From: JAFDVL01 sp031409955
GTDB taxonomy: Bacteria; Acidobacteriota; Blastocatellia; RBC074
Assembly (NCBI GenBank): GCA_031409955.1
Contig: JANNYF010000012.1
Location: 1-64,000 of the forward strand
Direction: 5' to 3'
DNA: 64,000 nt
Below the pieces are notes generated by a model. The model was given only the letters and a program-made list of their open reading frames with translations. It made no database searches and had not been told where the DNA came from. Of the stretch, positions 44,500 to 53,840 are shown in pieces (the first letter of the stretch is position 1; every line of letters begins with the position of its first letter). A program made the translations under genes and the position numbers.

Positions 44500-44962
44500 C
44501 AAAATTCTCCACTAAATACTCTGGGTGCATTTCGCGCAGGTACAAGAACAATTCGTGCACCAGATTCACCAGCCGATTCACCCCATACGCGTACTCATCG
44601 TTTTTGACCTTGAGCGAGATGGACACCGCACCGCGCTGATTTGTACAAGACAACACGGCGCGCGCACGATCAATGCGCCGATGCTCCGGCAATTCGCCAG
44701 CGTGTCGCTCCGCCAAAAAGGTTTTCAATTCGCCGTACAATTCTGAACCCGTCGGAATGCCCGGCAGCAGTTGCTTGAAGCGCAACACCTGCTTTTCTGT
44801 ATCTGCGATCAATTCCATCTCGCGGCGTAAGAGCCAAACGAAGGTGAACTGCCCGTTCTTGTCTTCACTGAAGCCGCGAAAGACGCCACGATCTGCGTAG
44901 GCTTGTAAACTTTCTCTGACTTCATCCAGAGGCTTATGGGTTCGTTTGGGAGCCGTTTTCAT
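44483..44962 (-). CDS. Unknown protein coupled to Doc toxin gene
   Basis: A 159-residue soluble protein from the ATG at 44962. The family is not recognised. It begins basic (MKTAPKRTHKPLDEVRESL), is mixed alpha/beta and ends LVNLVHELFLYLREMHPEYL. It has no signal peptide or membrane segment. Its start overlaps the doc stop as ATGA, so it is translationally coupled to the toxin, and its end overlaps the cytochrome gene by 17 nt. It might be a third part of the toxin-antitoxin unit or simply the next gene of the operon. Confidence 0.65.
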   Translation of the reverse strand: MKTAPKRTHKPLDEVRESLQAYADRGVFRGFSEDKNGQFTFVWLLRREMELIADTEKQVLRFKQLLPGIPTGSELYGELKTFLAERHAGELPEHRRIDRARAVLSCTNQRGAVSISLKVKNDEYAYGVNRLVNLVHELFLYLREMHPEYLVENFDVPQE

Positions 44963-45396
44963 ACACCTAACAGATTTTGAAACCAATCAGCTATTTCTGG
45001 AATTGTGCGCGGTGACATGTTTTCACCGCGTGACTGGCGCAGATTTTCTTCTGCCAGCGAAACGCAGAAATCAATCACATCATTGATCGGTAACTTCTCC
45101 GGGATCACGTACCCGCAGTTGTCGAGAAAAAAGATCGCTGCTGCGAAGGCCGTTCGTTTCGTCCCGTCCATAAATGGATGGCTTTTGACCAGCGAATGAA
45201 ACAGCGCAGCAGCCTTTTCAAAATCGGTTTCGTAAAGCTCCTGCCCGCCGAATGCCGCAAAAGGTCGTGCCACCGCCGAATGCCGCATCGTTGCTTCGCG
45301 CAATCCTACAATGCCGCCTGTTTCCGCGATGATGACCTCGTGTATTTCATAGACACGGACGAGTAAATTAGCGACCTCATCGGCATAATCAGTCAT
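44959..45396 (-). CDS. doc: Doc/Fic-family toxin
   Basis: A 145-residue protein of the Fic fold. The active motif is HPFMDGTKRTA (from His73), between the Doc form HxFxDANKRT and the Fic form HPFxEGNGR. The usual Asn after Gly/Ala is Thr79 here. Doc kinases phosphorylate EF-Tu, while Fic enzymes AMPylate; the change could affect nucleotide binding. The N-terminus (YEIHEVIIAETGGIVGLREA) and LYETDFEKAAALFHSLVKSH match Doc. The antitoxin-like gene ends 5 nt before it, giving the usual antitoxin-first order. Confidence 0.88.
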   Translation of the reverse strand: MTDYADEVANLLVRVYEIHEVIIAETGGIVGLREATMRHSAVARPFAAFGGQELYETDFEKAAALFHSLVKSHPFMDGTKRTAFAAAIFFLDNCGYVIPEKLPINDVIDFCVSLAEENLRQSRGENMSPRTIPEIADWFQNLLGV

Positions 45397-45401
45397 CGGG
45401 G

Positions 45402-45623
45402 TTACCGTTGCGCCAGGGTCTCAAATAGTTCACGGTTTTGCGTAATTAACTGCCGCACGAACGGGATGGCGCTTTCACTAAAGCGGCTACCGTTTGCTGT
45501 CGGTTGCTGCGCCAGCCAGATTTCTACGGCAGCGATTGCAACGGCTTCCACATCTTTTTCAGGAATCGCGCGCGTGCGCAATTGTTCGGTCAAGGTTTCA
45601 GGTAATTCGATTGTTAGTGTCAT
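45402..45623 (-). CDS. Putative antitoxin for Doc
   Basis: A 73-residue protein starting MTLTIELPETLTEQLRTRAI, a strand plus helix like ribbon-helix-helix or AbrB-type DNA-binding antitoxins. The C-terminal half (SRFSESAIPFVRQLITQNRE) is probably the flexible toxin-binding part. By analogy with Phd it would bind Doc and repress its own promoter. It starts 12 nt after the stop of the ThDP-enzyme gene, so it may also be read from that transcript. Confidence 0.75.
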   Translation of the reverse strand: MTLTIELPETLTEQLRTRAIPEKDVEAVAIAAVEIWLAQQPTANGSRFSESAIPFVRQLITQNRELFETLAQR

Positions 45624-45635
45624 GTCTTTACCCCG

Positions 45636-47579
45636 TCAGTGATTATACGACATGCAACCTGGTTCGACCGTGCCTAAAAAGCCCGGCTCATATTGCTGCC
45701 TGACCCAGAATTCTTTCTTCGCCTGACAGTTGATGAGCGATGGCCGACTCTCTTTCACCGCGATTTGATAACAGCGTTCCAGCGCCGCGCGGAAATCACC
45801 CGGCTGGGTGACGTACTCGCCGTGCGCGCCGAGTCCTTCCGCGACTTTGTCATAACGCACGTTCTCTTGGAAGAGCTGTAAGCTCAGCGTCACGGGGCTG
45901 CGCGCGTTGCCCGTCCACGTGCCCCAGGCGTTGTTGTTGTAGACGATGACGATGATTGGCAGGCGATACTTCGAAGCGGTTTCGAGTTCCATGATCGTGT
46001 AGCCAATGCCCGCATCGCCCGTGACCGCAATCACTGGCGCGCCTTTGTACGCAGCTTGCGGGCCGATGCCGTGTCGCACCGCTACCGCCGCGCCGATTGC
46101 ATAGCCGACATCCGGCCCGATATTGCCGTACTGATAAGCGCCGTTGAGAATCTGGCCCGGACGATAGCCACGCATCCGGCGGCGCACATAACGCGCGATG
46201 CCATAGCCGCCTGCGACAAAGGTCGTCTGTTCTTTGGGCAGCTTGCCATTGTACATAAAGTCAGTCAGCTCTTTGGCAATCACCGCCGGATGCACGGCGT
46301 CGGTGTAGCTCAAACCCTTCGCGTAATGAGCATCATTCTCGTCCTCGAACTTTTTGCGCGCGGCAGCAATCTCCGCCACCCACGCATCGTGCTGCATTTT
46401 GGGCATTGCGTCAGCGAGTGCTTCCAAGGCGGCCTTTTCGCAACTGACCAGGCCAACATCAATCGGCAGATTACGGCCAATGTCTTCCACGCTGGGATCA
46501 ATGCGGATGTATTTCGCATCCGGCCCAAAAGCGAAATCAATCACCGTCGGCATGCAGTACTGACCAACCAACATCACAACATCGGCGCTCGCCAATGCAC
46601 CCGGCGACGCATTGGCCGAGAGTGGGCTTGCATCGGAGAATTGCCCTTTCATCGCGCCCGATTCAACCACCGGAATCTGCGCCTTTTCGGCCAGCGCCTT
46701 CAGTGCATCCCACGCGCGGCTGTAAAAGACGCCGTTGCTGGAAACGATGATCGGGCGCTGCGCCTGTTTGAGTAACTCGACCGCCGCCGCGACATCCTTC
46801 GGTCCCGGATGCGGCTTCGCAGTGGTACGGTAGTGGGTCTTGTCATAGTAGTAATTCAAATCGCTCGCCGTTTTGAAGCTGGCACGCGCAACTTCAGCCG
46901 GAAAGTCCAGATGCACTGGGCGCGGAATGCCGGAGCGCAACTGCCGAAACGCATACGCGCCATATTCATGCACACGGGCGGGCGTGATCAGACGTTTGCC
47001 GTATTTCTTCAAACCTTCGGTGGTTGGTTGCTGATATGCGAACTGGTTACCCGCCTCAGCGTCCTCTTCCAAGATTGTCTTGTTACTGGCCAGGACCAGC
47101 ACCGGCGAGCGCGCTGCGTTGGCGGTGGCAATAGCGTTGATCATATCGGTAAAGCCAGGCCCTTCCGTACCCGAAGCCGCCGCGACCTCGCCCGTCACAC
47201 GACAGAAGCCATCGGCAGCGGAGCACATCGCGCCTTCGTGCCGACCCGAGTAGGCCGGGACGCCTTCGAGTGCGATGGCGTTTATGATGGGATAATTGCC
47301 TGGACAACAGAACAGCGCGGCCAAGCCTTCTTCCTTGCAGATGCGGGCAAAGACCTGTGCGCCTGACATCGGAAAGGTTGCTTTCACGGGCGGCACGGCA
47401 ACCGCTTTCGCAAACTCGTCAGGAACTTTGATGGCGTTGGTTTCCGCCGCATGGGCTGGCTGATTCACCAGCGTCGCGGCAGCCGTCGCGCCCACGCCCG
47501 TCATCGCCTTGCGCATAAATTTTCTGCGTGAAACATCGGGTGCGGAGTCTTTTCCTGTTGGGTTGGTGATGTCATCCAT
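45636..47579 (-). CDS. Tat-exported thiamine-diphosphate-dependent enzyme
   Basis: A 647-residue enzyme of the acetolactate-synthase/benzoylformate-decarboxylase superfamily. The start at 47579 follows AGGAAAATAG. A twin-arginine signal (SRRKFMRKAMTGVGATAAAT, about 17-36) is unusual, as most ThDP enzymes are cytoplasmic. The three domains are the pyrimidine-binding one with catalytic Glu115 (GRHEGAMCSAADGF), the central one (about 260-400) and the diphosphate-binding one with GDAGIGYTIMELETASKY then YNNN (GDG-like). The substrate cannot be told. It is divergent from a quinoprotein dehydrogenase, and both products should act in the periplasm. Confidence 0.88.
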   Translation of the reverse strand: MDDITNPTGKDSAPDVSRRKFMRKAMTGVGATAAATLVNQPAHAAETNAIKVPDEFAKAVAVPPVKATFPMSGAQVFARICKEEGLAALFCCPGNYPIINAIALEGVPAYSGRHEGAMCSAADGFCRVTGEVAAASGTEGPGFTDMINAIATANAARSPVLVLASNKTILEEDAEAGNQFAYQQPTTEGLKKYGKRLITPARVHEYGAYAFRQLRSGIPRPVHLDFPAEVARASFKTASDLNYYYDKTHYRTTAKPHPGPKDVAAAVELLKQAQRPIIVSSNGVFYSRAWDALKALAEKAQIPVVESGAMKGQFSDASPLSANASPGALASADVVMLVGQYCMPTVIDFAFGPDAKYIRIDPSVEDIGRNLPIDVGLVSCEKAALEALADAMPKMQHDAWVAEIAAARKKFEDENDAHYAKGLSYTDAVHPAVIAKELTDFMYNGKLPKEQTTFVAGGYGIARYVRRRMRGYRPGQILNGAYQYGNIGPDVGYAIGAAVAVRHGIGPQAAYKGAPVIAVTGDAGIGYTIMELETASKYRLPIIVIVYNNNAWGTWTGNARSPVTLSLQLFQENVRYDKVAEGLGAHGEYVTQPGDFRAALERCYQIAVKESRPSLINCQAKKEFWVRQQYEPGFLGTVEPGCMSYNH

Positions 47580-47840
47580 AACTATTTTCCTGTTCAAGTA
47601 CGGAACGAAGTAGGTTCGGCGATTATGAATTCGCGTAAGTTGTTCGCAAAACTTCAGAATGTCAGTAACGGTTGTTTTCGGTAGCGCTTGATTGAATGCT
47701 TGCCCAGATGAAAATCCGCCCAGAATATACGCCCAACTAAACTACTTTTGCAATGAGTTGCTGACCGTCCGGTAAGCATAGTAGGATTCTCGCTCGTTCA
47801 CCTTCTGGCGCAAATATTCAATTACTTACAGGAGACAGTG

Positions 47841-49772
47841 ATGAAGCTACCCCGCAGGTTATTTTTGACAGTCCCGCGAAGCACGTTCACGACCATTGTC
47901 ATGCTTGTGATTCTTGCGGGCTTCTGTTGGTATGAGGCCATTGCTCCGGCAGCCGCAAACCTCAACATCAACCCATCTTCATTGAGTAATCTGCCCGCTT
48001 TGCAACAAGCCGCTGTCGCCACTTCGCCCGAAGGCGAGGCCATTTACAAACAACGATGCGCAGTTTGTCACGATAATCCCGGAGATCGGATTCCGCCGCT
48101 GTTTCTCATTCGGCGTCGTTATGCTGAAGACGTCATACAAACTCTCACCAGCGGTTCGATGAAGCAACAGGCGGCGGGGCTGAGCGCGGAGCAGATTAAG
48201 GCATTGGCGCTGCACTTGACTGGAAAGCAGCCGGGGCTACCTTTGCAGTTAAATAACAAAGTCAATCTTTGTGGTGGAACGCCTGTGCAGCTTAACCTCA
48301 AAGCGCCAAACTGGAATGGATGGGGGCGTGATTATGACAACTCGCGCTTTCAGCCGAAGCCGGGCCTCAAAGCCGAAGACGTGCCGCGCCTAAAAGTGAA
48401 ATGGGCGTGGGCGCATCCGGGGCCAATGGCGACAGGGCAGCCGACAATCATCGGAGATCGTTTGTATGTCACGACCGAGATGGGACAGCTTTATTGTCTC
48501 AACGCGCAAACAGGTTGCACCTATTGGACGATGAATGCGGGCGCAACAGTGGTGGCGGCGATGAGTGTTGGTGCCTTGCCCGCCGGATCACCGGCTAAAT
48601 ATGCCGTTTATTTTGGCGATGCGAAATCCCAACTCCAAGCGGTGGATGCAATGACCGGCAAACTGTTGTGGAAGACCAAGGTGGAAGATCATTTTCTGGC
48701 CCGCATCACAGGCGCACCTGTACTCTATCGCAATCGCATTTATGTGCCGGTTTCGTCGTATGAAGAAACGGCTGGACGCGATCCCAAATACGAATGCTGC
48801 AAGTTTCGCGGCAGCGTGGTGGCGCTTAATGCAAACACCGGCAAGATCATCTGGAAAACGTTTACGGTGCAAGAGGAGCCGAAGCCTTTCAAGAAGAATT
48901 CAACCGGCACACAAATGTATGGCCCGGCAGGAGGCGCGATTTGGTCTGCGCCGACACTTGATGTGAAGCGCAATGTTTTGTACGTCGGCACAGGCAATTC
49001 GTACACGGATGTTGAGACGGGCCAGACCGATGCGATCATGGCGTTTGATCTGACCACCGGCAAAGTGAAATGGACGAATCAACTCACCCCGAAAGACAAC
49101 TACCTCGTCGGTTGTCGGCAACCCGGCGTGGGCAATTGTCCGAAAGAAGCTGGCCCCGATTACGATTTCGGCAGTTCGCCCATTTTGCGCACCCTGCCCA
49201 ACGGCAAGCAGATTCTGATCACAGGGCAGAAGTCTGGCGCTGTCTACGGCCTTGACCCGGACAACAATGGGAAGAAAATTTGGGAGGCCAAAGTTGGCGG
49301 CGGCGGTGCGCTCGGCGGGATCGAATGGGGCTTTGCGGCGGACGCGGAAAATGTGTATGTGCCGATGGCCGATGTAGGTGGGCCAAACCGCAAACCCGGG
49401 ATTACGGCCTTGCAGATTGCGACAGGTGCAAAACGCTGGTATGTGCCTGCTCCCCCGGCAAAATGCAATTGGGGGACGACCCGTTGCAATAACGCCCAAT
49501 CCGCCGCCGCGACGCTTATCCCCGGCGTCGTCTTTTCCGGCACGATGGATGGTCACTTACGCGGATACGCCACCAAAGACGGCACAATCCTTTGGGATTA
49601 CGACACTGCCGCGCCCATCCAGACAGTCAACGCCGGTCTGACGAAAGGCGGCACGCTGGATGGTGGCGGGCCAACGGTGGCGAATGGGGTACTGTATACC
49701 AATTCCGGCTACGGTCGAATCGTCGGGCAACCGGGGAATTTGTTGTTGGCCTTTACCGTAGACGGCAAGTAA
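47841..49772 (+). CDS. Heme-containing PQQ-dependent dehydrogenase (PVA-dehydrogenase-like)
   Basis: A 643-residue exported quinoprotein. The ATG at 47841 (GGAGACAGT upstream) starts a membrane/signal segment (about 18-38). A cytochrome c domain comes next, with C73-AVC-H77, and then an eight-bladed propeller with PQQ-type W repeats (LNAQTGCTYWTMNAG, VDAMTGKLLWKTKVED, LNANTGKIIWKTF). WNGWGRDYDNSRFQ opens the propeller as in cytochrome-fused polyvinyl-alcohol dehydrogenases. It would oxidise an alcohol in the periplasm and pass electrons to its heme. The true substrate is unknown. Confidence 0.88.
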   Translation: MKLPRRLFLTVPRSTFTTIVMLVILAGFCWYEAIAPAAANLNINPSSLSNLPALQQAAVATSPEGEAIYKQRCAVCHDNPGDRIPPLFLIRRRYAEDVIQTLTSGSMKQQAAGLSAEQIKALALHLTGKQPGLPLQLNNKVNLCGGTPVQLNLKAPNWNGWGRDYDNSRFQPKPGLKAEDVPRLKVKWAWAHPGPMATGQPTIIGDRLYVTTEMGQLYCLNAQTGCTYWTMNAGATVVAAMSVGALPAGSPAKYAVYFGDAKSQLQAVDAMTGKLLWKTKVEDHFLARITGAPVLYRNRIYVPVSSYEETAGRDPKYECCKFRGSVVALNANTGKIIWKTFTVQEEPKPFKKNSTGTQMYGPAGGAIWSAPTLDVKRNVLYVGTGNSYTDVETGQTDAIMAFDLTTGKVKWTNQLTPKDNYLVGCRQPGVGNCPKEAGPDYDFGSSPILRTLPNGKQILITGQKSGAVYGLDPDNNGKKIWEAKVGGGGALGGIEWGFAADAENVYVPMADVGGPNRKPGITALQIATGAKRWYVPAPPAKCNWGTTRCNNAQSAAATLIPGVVFSGTMDGHLRGYATKDGTILWDYDTAAPIQTVNAGLTKGGTLDGGGPTVANGVLYTNSGYGRIVGQPGNLLLAFTVDGK

Positions 49773-49794
49773 GCCGTGCGGGCAAAACGAAGCG

Positions 49795-51972
49795 CTACAA
49801 ATTCTCCAAAATAAATCGCGTCATCAACGTGCGCATGTGTTTGACCTGATACGGATCAACGACGCCGTGCCGCGCTTTCGGATAGACCATCAGTTCAAAC
49901 TGCTTGCCCGCCTTTTGCAATTCGTACACAAGCTGAATCGTGTTTTGCATGTGGACATTGTCGTCCATCGTGCCGTGAATCAGCAGCAGTTTGCCGCTCA
50001 GGTTTTTCGCGGCTTTGATGACCGATGTTTTCGCGTAGCCGTCAGGATTGTTCTGTGGCGTCAGCATATAACGCTCAGTGTAAATCGTGGCGTACAAATT
50101 CCAATCCGTCACCGACCCGCCCGCGATACCGATTTTGAAAACGTTCGAGTGCGTCATCGCATACGACGTCATAAACCCGCCATAGCTCCAACCGTTCAAG
50201 CCAATGCGCGAACCATCTACGAACGGCAATGATTTCAAGTACGCGACGCCATCTTCCAAATCGCGCAATTCGCCAACGCCTAAGTTTTTATAAGCCGTCC
50301 ACGTAGATTCCGCACCTTTGCCAGACGCGCTGCGATTGTCGCAGACCCAGATGACGTAGCCTTTCTGCGCCAGCATCTGATGCCACATGAAATTTTCACC
50401 GTTCCACCGATTCCCGACGCGCTGCGCATGCGGGCCGCTGTAAGTGAAGCTCCAGACGGGATATTTTTTGTTGGGGTCAAAATCCGGCGGCTTAATCATC
50501 ATCGCTTCCATCAGAAAGCCGTCACGGTTTTTGACTTGCAGGAATTCGGGCTGGCTGAGCTTGTATTGTTTCAGCGCCTCCACTTTGTTTTCATCAATCG
50601 CGCGTACTAACGAGCCATCGTATTTGTACAAACGCGCCTGAATCGGCGTTGTGACATCGCTCGATGTATCAATGAAGTGGTTGAAGGTTGGGTCAAAGCT
50701 GGCGTTATGTGTGCCTGCGGTTTGGGTCAATCGTTGCAAACCGGAGCCATCCATCTTGATGCGGTAAGCATCGCTGCCGATGTAGCTGTGTTCCGTGCCG
50801 GAAAAATACACCCAGCCATTTTTCTCATCCACGCCGTGCAGCGTGCGCGCTTCCCACTTACCCGACGTGATCTGTGACGACAGCTTGCCATCGTTCGAGT
50901 AGCGATAAATATGCTTCCATCCATTGCGCTCGCTTAAAAACAAAAACGTGCCGTCATTCAACCAGCGCGGCAATTCGGTGTCATCGGCTTCGATCCACGC
51001 AGGCGTTTGTTCACGAAACAGATTCGTCGTTTGCCCATTCGCTGGGTCAGCCAAATTCACATCCAGCCATGTCTGTTCGCGGTTTGTGATGTGATAGACA
51101 ACGCGCGAACTGTCGGGCTTCCAACCGACGCGTGCGATGATGGCTTGGTCGTTGCTGTATTTCGCAATGTCTACCCATTTGGTATCGCCGCTGCTGATGC
51201 TCACAATGCCGAGCTTGACGTTCGGATTGGGCTGGCCTGCTTTGGGGTAGTTATACAATTCGACATCTTGTTGATTTGGGATGTGGTCAACGACCGTGAA
51301 TTCTTTGACAGGCGCTTCATCAAGCTGTAAATACGCGAGCTTCGATGAATCGGGCGACCACCAATAACTTTTGAAATCGCCACGTCCGTAGACTTCTTCC
51401 TGATAAACCCAATCGAGTTTGCCGTTGAAAAGTTTCGCATTGCCGTCCGTAGTCAGCGCGGTTTCCTGTTGCGTCGCAATGTCCACGACAAACAGATTGA
51501 AGTTGCGCACGAACGCCACTTTCTTGCCGTCGGGACTGAGGTCTTCGTTCTCTTCGGCGTCGCTGGTTTTGGTCAGGCGAAGCACGGTGTCGCTGCCAAA
51601 TTGGTAGTAATACAAATCGTGCTTGACGTTGACGAGTGCCGCATTAAATTTGGCTCTGACTTGCGTCGGGTTGGTGGCGAGACGTTTCGCCTCAGCCGCG
51701 GTAATGCCTTCGAGCTTGGTGAGCGCCGCTTCCATTTTCGCGGCATCATAAAACGGTTCGGCCTTGCCCGTCGCGGCTTCGACCTTCATCAACTGCGTGC
51801 CGCGCCGTTCCAGATAATAGTTGCCGTCAAGCCACGTCATTTGAAAGGTCAGCCGACCGCTGAAATTGACGCGCTTGTCGGGATCGTAAATGTCGTCGAG
51901 GGTGAGCAGTTTGTCCTGCGCAAAAACGGTGAAGGAAAAAAGCAAGAAGGCAAAGGCCGCGATTCGTCGCAT
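49795..51972 (-). CDS. Dipeptidyl-peptidase IV-like serine peptidase (S9B)
   Basis: A 725-residue exported peptidase. The signal peptide is MRRIAAFAFLLFSFTVFAQ. An N-terminal beta-propeller (about 40-470: DLSPDGKKVAFVRNFNLFV, YWWSPDSSKLAYLQLDEAPV) covers a C-terminal alpha/beta-hydrolase domain. The triad is Ser596 in GWSYGGF, Asp at about 671 (HGTMDDNVHM) and His702 (YPKARHGV). DPP-IV-type enzymes release X-Pro dipeptides; the propeller Glu pair seems present in VYQEEVYGRG. A ribosome site GACAGGAG precedes the start. It is divergent from the nitronate monooxygenase gene. Confidence 0.94.
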   Translation of the reverse strand: MRRIAAFAFLLFSFTVFAQDKLLTLDDIYDPDKRVNFSGRLTFQMTWLDGNYYLERRGTQLMKVEAATGKAEPFYDAAKMEAALTKLEGITAAEAKRLATNPTQVRAKFNAALVNVKHDLYYYQFGSDTVLRLTKTSDAEENEDLSPDGKKVAFVRNFNLFVVDIATQQETALTTDGNAKLFNGKLDWVYQEEVYGRGDFKSYWWSPDSSKLAYLQLDEAPVKEFTVVDHIPNQQDVELYNYPKAGQPNPNVKLGIVSISSGDTKWVDIAKYSNDQAIIARVGWKPDSSRVVYHITNREQTWLDVNLADPANGQTTNLFREQTPAWIEADDTELPRWLNDGTFLFLSERNGWKHIYRYSNDGKLSSQITSGKWEARTLHGVDEKNGWVYFSGTEHSYIGSDAYRIKMDGSGLQRLTQTAGTHNASFDPTFNHFIDTSSDVTTPIQARLYKYDGSLVRAIDENKVEALKQYKLSQPEFLQVKNRDGFLMEAMMIKPPDFDPNKKYPVWSFTYSGPHAQRVGNRWNGENFMWHQMLAQKGYVIWVCDNRSASGKGAESTWTAYKNLGVGELRDLEDGVAYLKSLPFVDGSRIGLNGWSYGGFMTSYAMTHSNVFKIGIAGGSVTDWNLYATIYTERYMLTPQNNPDGYAKTSVIKAAKNLSGKLLLIHGTMDDNVHMQNTIQLVYELQKAGKQFELMVYPKARHGVVDPYQVKHMRTLMTRFILENL

Positions 51973-52102
51973 AGTGTGAGTCTCCTGTCAAAAATTGATT
52001 ACATCACGAAGCTTAGCGAACGTTGCGAAAAAAACAAACCGCCAATAGGCTTCGCGCCAGGATTTTGCTATCCTGCGCCGCGACAAACATTCACCAATTG
52101 CA

Positions 52103-53095
52103 ATGCAACGTATGACGAACAAACTCCCAACCTCCATCACCGAACACACCGTTTTACCGCTCATCGCCGCCCCCATGTTTTTGGTCTCTGGTGTCGAGCT
52201 TGTCACCGCCGCTTGTAAATCCGGCGTCATCGGCACCTTTCCTGTCCTGAACGCACGAACCAGCGAAGCGCTTGATGATTGGATGCAACGCATCACGAGC
52301 GATCTTGCGGCGGTGAAAGTAGCAGACCCAAAAGCACGCATCGCCCCGTGGGGCATCAACCTCGTCACGCATCGCACGAACCCGCGCTTGCAACCGGATT
52401 TGGATTTGACGGTGAAATACCAAACGCCCATCGTCATCACTTCGCTCGGCAGCCCCGCGCCTGCCGTCGAAGCCGTGCATTCGTATGGCGGTTTGGTCTT
52501 CAGCGATGTCATCAACATCAGCTTTGCGAAAAAGGCTGCGCAAGCCGGGGTTGATGGCCTCGTGCTGGTTTGCGCAGGCGCAGGCGGACACGCGGGAACG
52601 CTGTCACCGTTTGCGTTTCTGAAAGCCGTGCGCGAATTCTTTGACGGCATCATCGTGTTGGCTGGCGCAATGTCCAGCGGGCGTGACATTCGCGCGGCGC
52701 AAGTTTTGGGCGCAGATTTGATTTACTTCGGCACATCGTTCATCGCTACGACCGAAAGTCTGGCGACGCAGGACTATCAGCAAATGCTGGTGGATGCGAC
52801 GATGGACGATTTGATTTACACGAACGCGTTCAGCGGCGCATACGCGAATATGCTCAAGCCGAGCATCGTCGCGGCGGGCATTGATCCTGCCACGCTCAAG
52901 CCGAAAGAATCCGTAGATTTCAGCCATCTGGTCAGCGGCGAAACCAAAGCATGGAAGCACATCTGGTCAGCCGGGCAAGGTGTGAGCTTCGTGCGCGAGA
53001 TTCAACCTACCGCCGAACTGGTTGCGCAATTGCGCCGTGAATATGCGGAAGTGGTGGCGGAAGAGCGGCGCGGCGATGCGTGGATGAATTTGTAA
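52103..53095 (+). CDS. Nitronate monooxygenase family flavoprotein
   Basis: A 330-residue FMN-binding TIM-barrel protein. IAAPMFLVSGVELVTAACKS opens the barrel, CAGAGGHAG contains the catalytic-region His, and GAMSSGRDIRAAQVLGADLI with YFGTSFIAT forms the phosphate-binding end. These mark the 2-nitropropane dioxygenase/nitronate monooxygenase family, which detoxifies nitronates; related members are enoyl-ACP reductases (FabK), so the exact role is open. It is cytoplasmic. The preceding intergenic region is shared with the divergent peptidase gene. Confidence 0.93.
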   Translation: MQRMTNKLPTSITEHTVLPLIAAPMFLVSGVELVTAACKSGVIGTFPVLNARTSEALDDWMQRITSDLAAVKVADPKARIAPWGINLVTHRTNPRLQPDLDLTVKYQTPIVITSLGSPAPAVEAVHSYGGLVFSDVINISFAKKAAQAGVDGLVLVCAGAGGHAGTLSPFAFLKAVREFFDGIIVLAGAMSSGRDIRAAQVLGADLIYFGTSFIATTESLATQDYQQMLVDATMDDLIYTNAFSGAYANMLKPSIVAAGIDPATLKPKESVDFSHLVSGETKAWKHIWSAGQGVSFVREIQPTAELVAQLRREYAEVVAEERRGDAWMNL

Positions 53096-53144
53096 CGGAG
53101 CGGAACTGTGCCCGCGCTGCACCATCAATAACAGGAGCCATCGA

Positions 53145-53750
53145 ATGCGACTTTTGACTTTGTTCGTTCTGTTCGCCGTTTCTTTCACGATATTGAATCA
53201 ATCCACCAGCGCGCAAAATCGCACACGCATCAAACGCCTTGACGGCAGCACGATCACGACTGTCGAAATCGAAAGCCGAAATGCTGAAACCGCAAATTCA
53301 AATTTATTCCAAAGCCCAATTCCCAACGCTCAGAACCGAAACGACGGACGAAAATCGCAAGATCAAATTGGCGTACGGGTTAGGCTAGGGCTTGTTTCAA
53401 TCACCCGATAGCGGTTTGCAGATGGGTGCGCCCTGCGCGAAATGTCCGACAAACTTCAGTTTTTCTTGTGCTGGCGGTGAGTGCCACTTGCCGAAGCTGA
53501 TGACAAACTGAAGTTTGTCGGACAGGGCGCACGCAAATGAAATCCGCCCTATGGCAAAGCCTATTTCAAGGAGGGCCACGACGATGGCTGGGAAAATCCT
53601 TGCGTTGTGTTTGCCGACAAAAAGATCGGCCTCGCGCTCATGGCCAACAGCGGCAATGGCGACAGCATTTTCAAAGAATTGTTGGGCGTATTGCTGAAAG
53701 ATACGTTCACGCCCTGGCAATGGGAAGGCTACGTTCCTTACAACTCGTAA
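53145..53750 (+). pseudogene. Serine hydrolase (beta-lactamase family) remnant
   Basis: The 5' part keeps ACAGGAGCC, an ATG at 53145, a signal peptide (MRLLTLFVLFAVSFTILNQS) and IKRLDGSTITTVEIE, which matches the start of exported beta-lactamase-family serine hydrolases. The 3' part in another frame (53550-53750) reads YGKAYFKEGHDDGWENPCVV, IGLALMANSGNGDSIFKEL and ends WEGYVPYNS then TAA, the usual C-terminus of the same family. The catalytic SxxK and YxN parts between them are gone. The palindrome at 53426-53532 lies in the gap. The gene is dead. Confidence 0.75.
53426..53532. repeat. GACAAACT-AGTTT palindrome, copy 2
   Basis: TGTCCGACAAACTTCAGTTT (53443-53462) and AAACTGAAGTTTGTCGGACA (53505-53524) are perfect complements. 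Outside them GTGCGCCC (53426-53433) and GGGCGCAC (53525-53532) extend the stem. The right arm differs from that at 37210-37233 in only three of 24 positions. It lies between the two surviving parts of the serine hydrolase remnant, so insertion of the element, or recombination at it, may have helped to destroy the gene. Confidence 0.85.
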
Positions 53751-53824
53751 ACGATGACTGCTCCTCGTACCTTATCGGACTTATTTTCTCCCGACGGAAG
53801 AGTACGGCGAGCAGTAGCGAGTTG
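53741..53824. repeat. GTACGGCGAGC hairpin, downstream of caspase gene
   Basis: AGAGTACGGCGAGCAGTAGC and onward (53799-53824) is imperfectly complementary to ACTGCTCCTCGTAC (to 53770), so it can form a hairpin. A 26-nt arm is repeated in inverted orientation at 55738-55763 with one mismatch. The two hairpins bracket the caspase-FGE gene. Confidence 0.7.
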
Positions 53825-53840
53825 GTGCAGCCGGACATTG

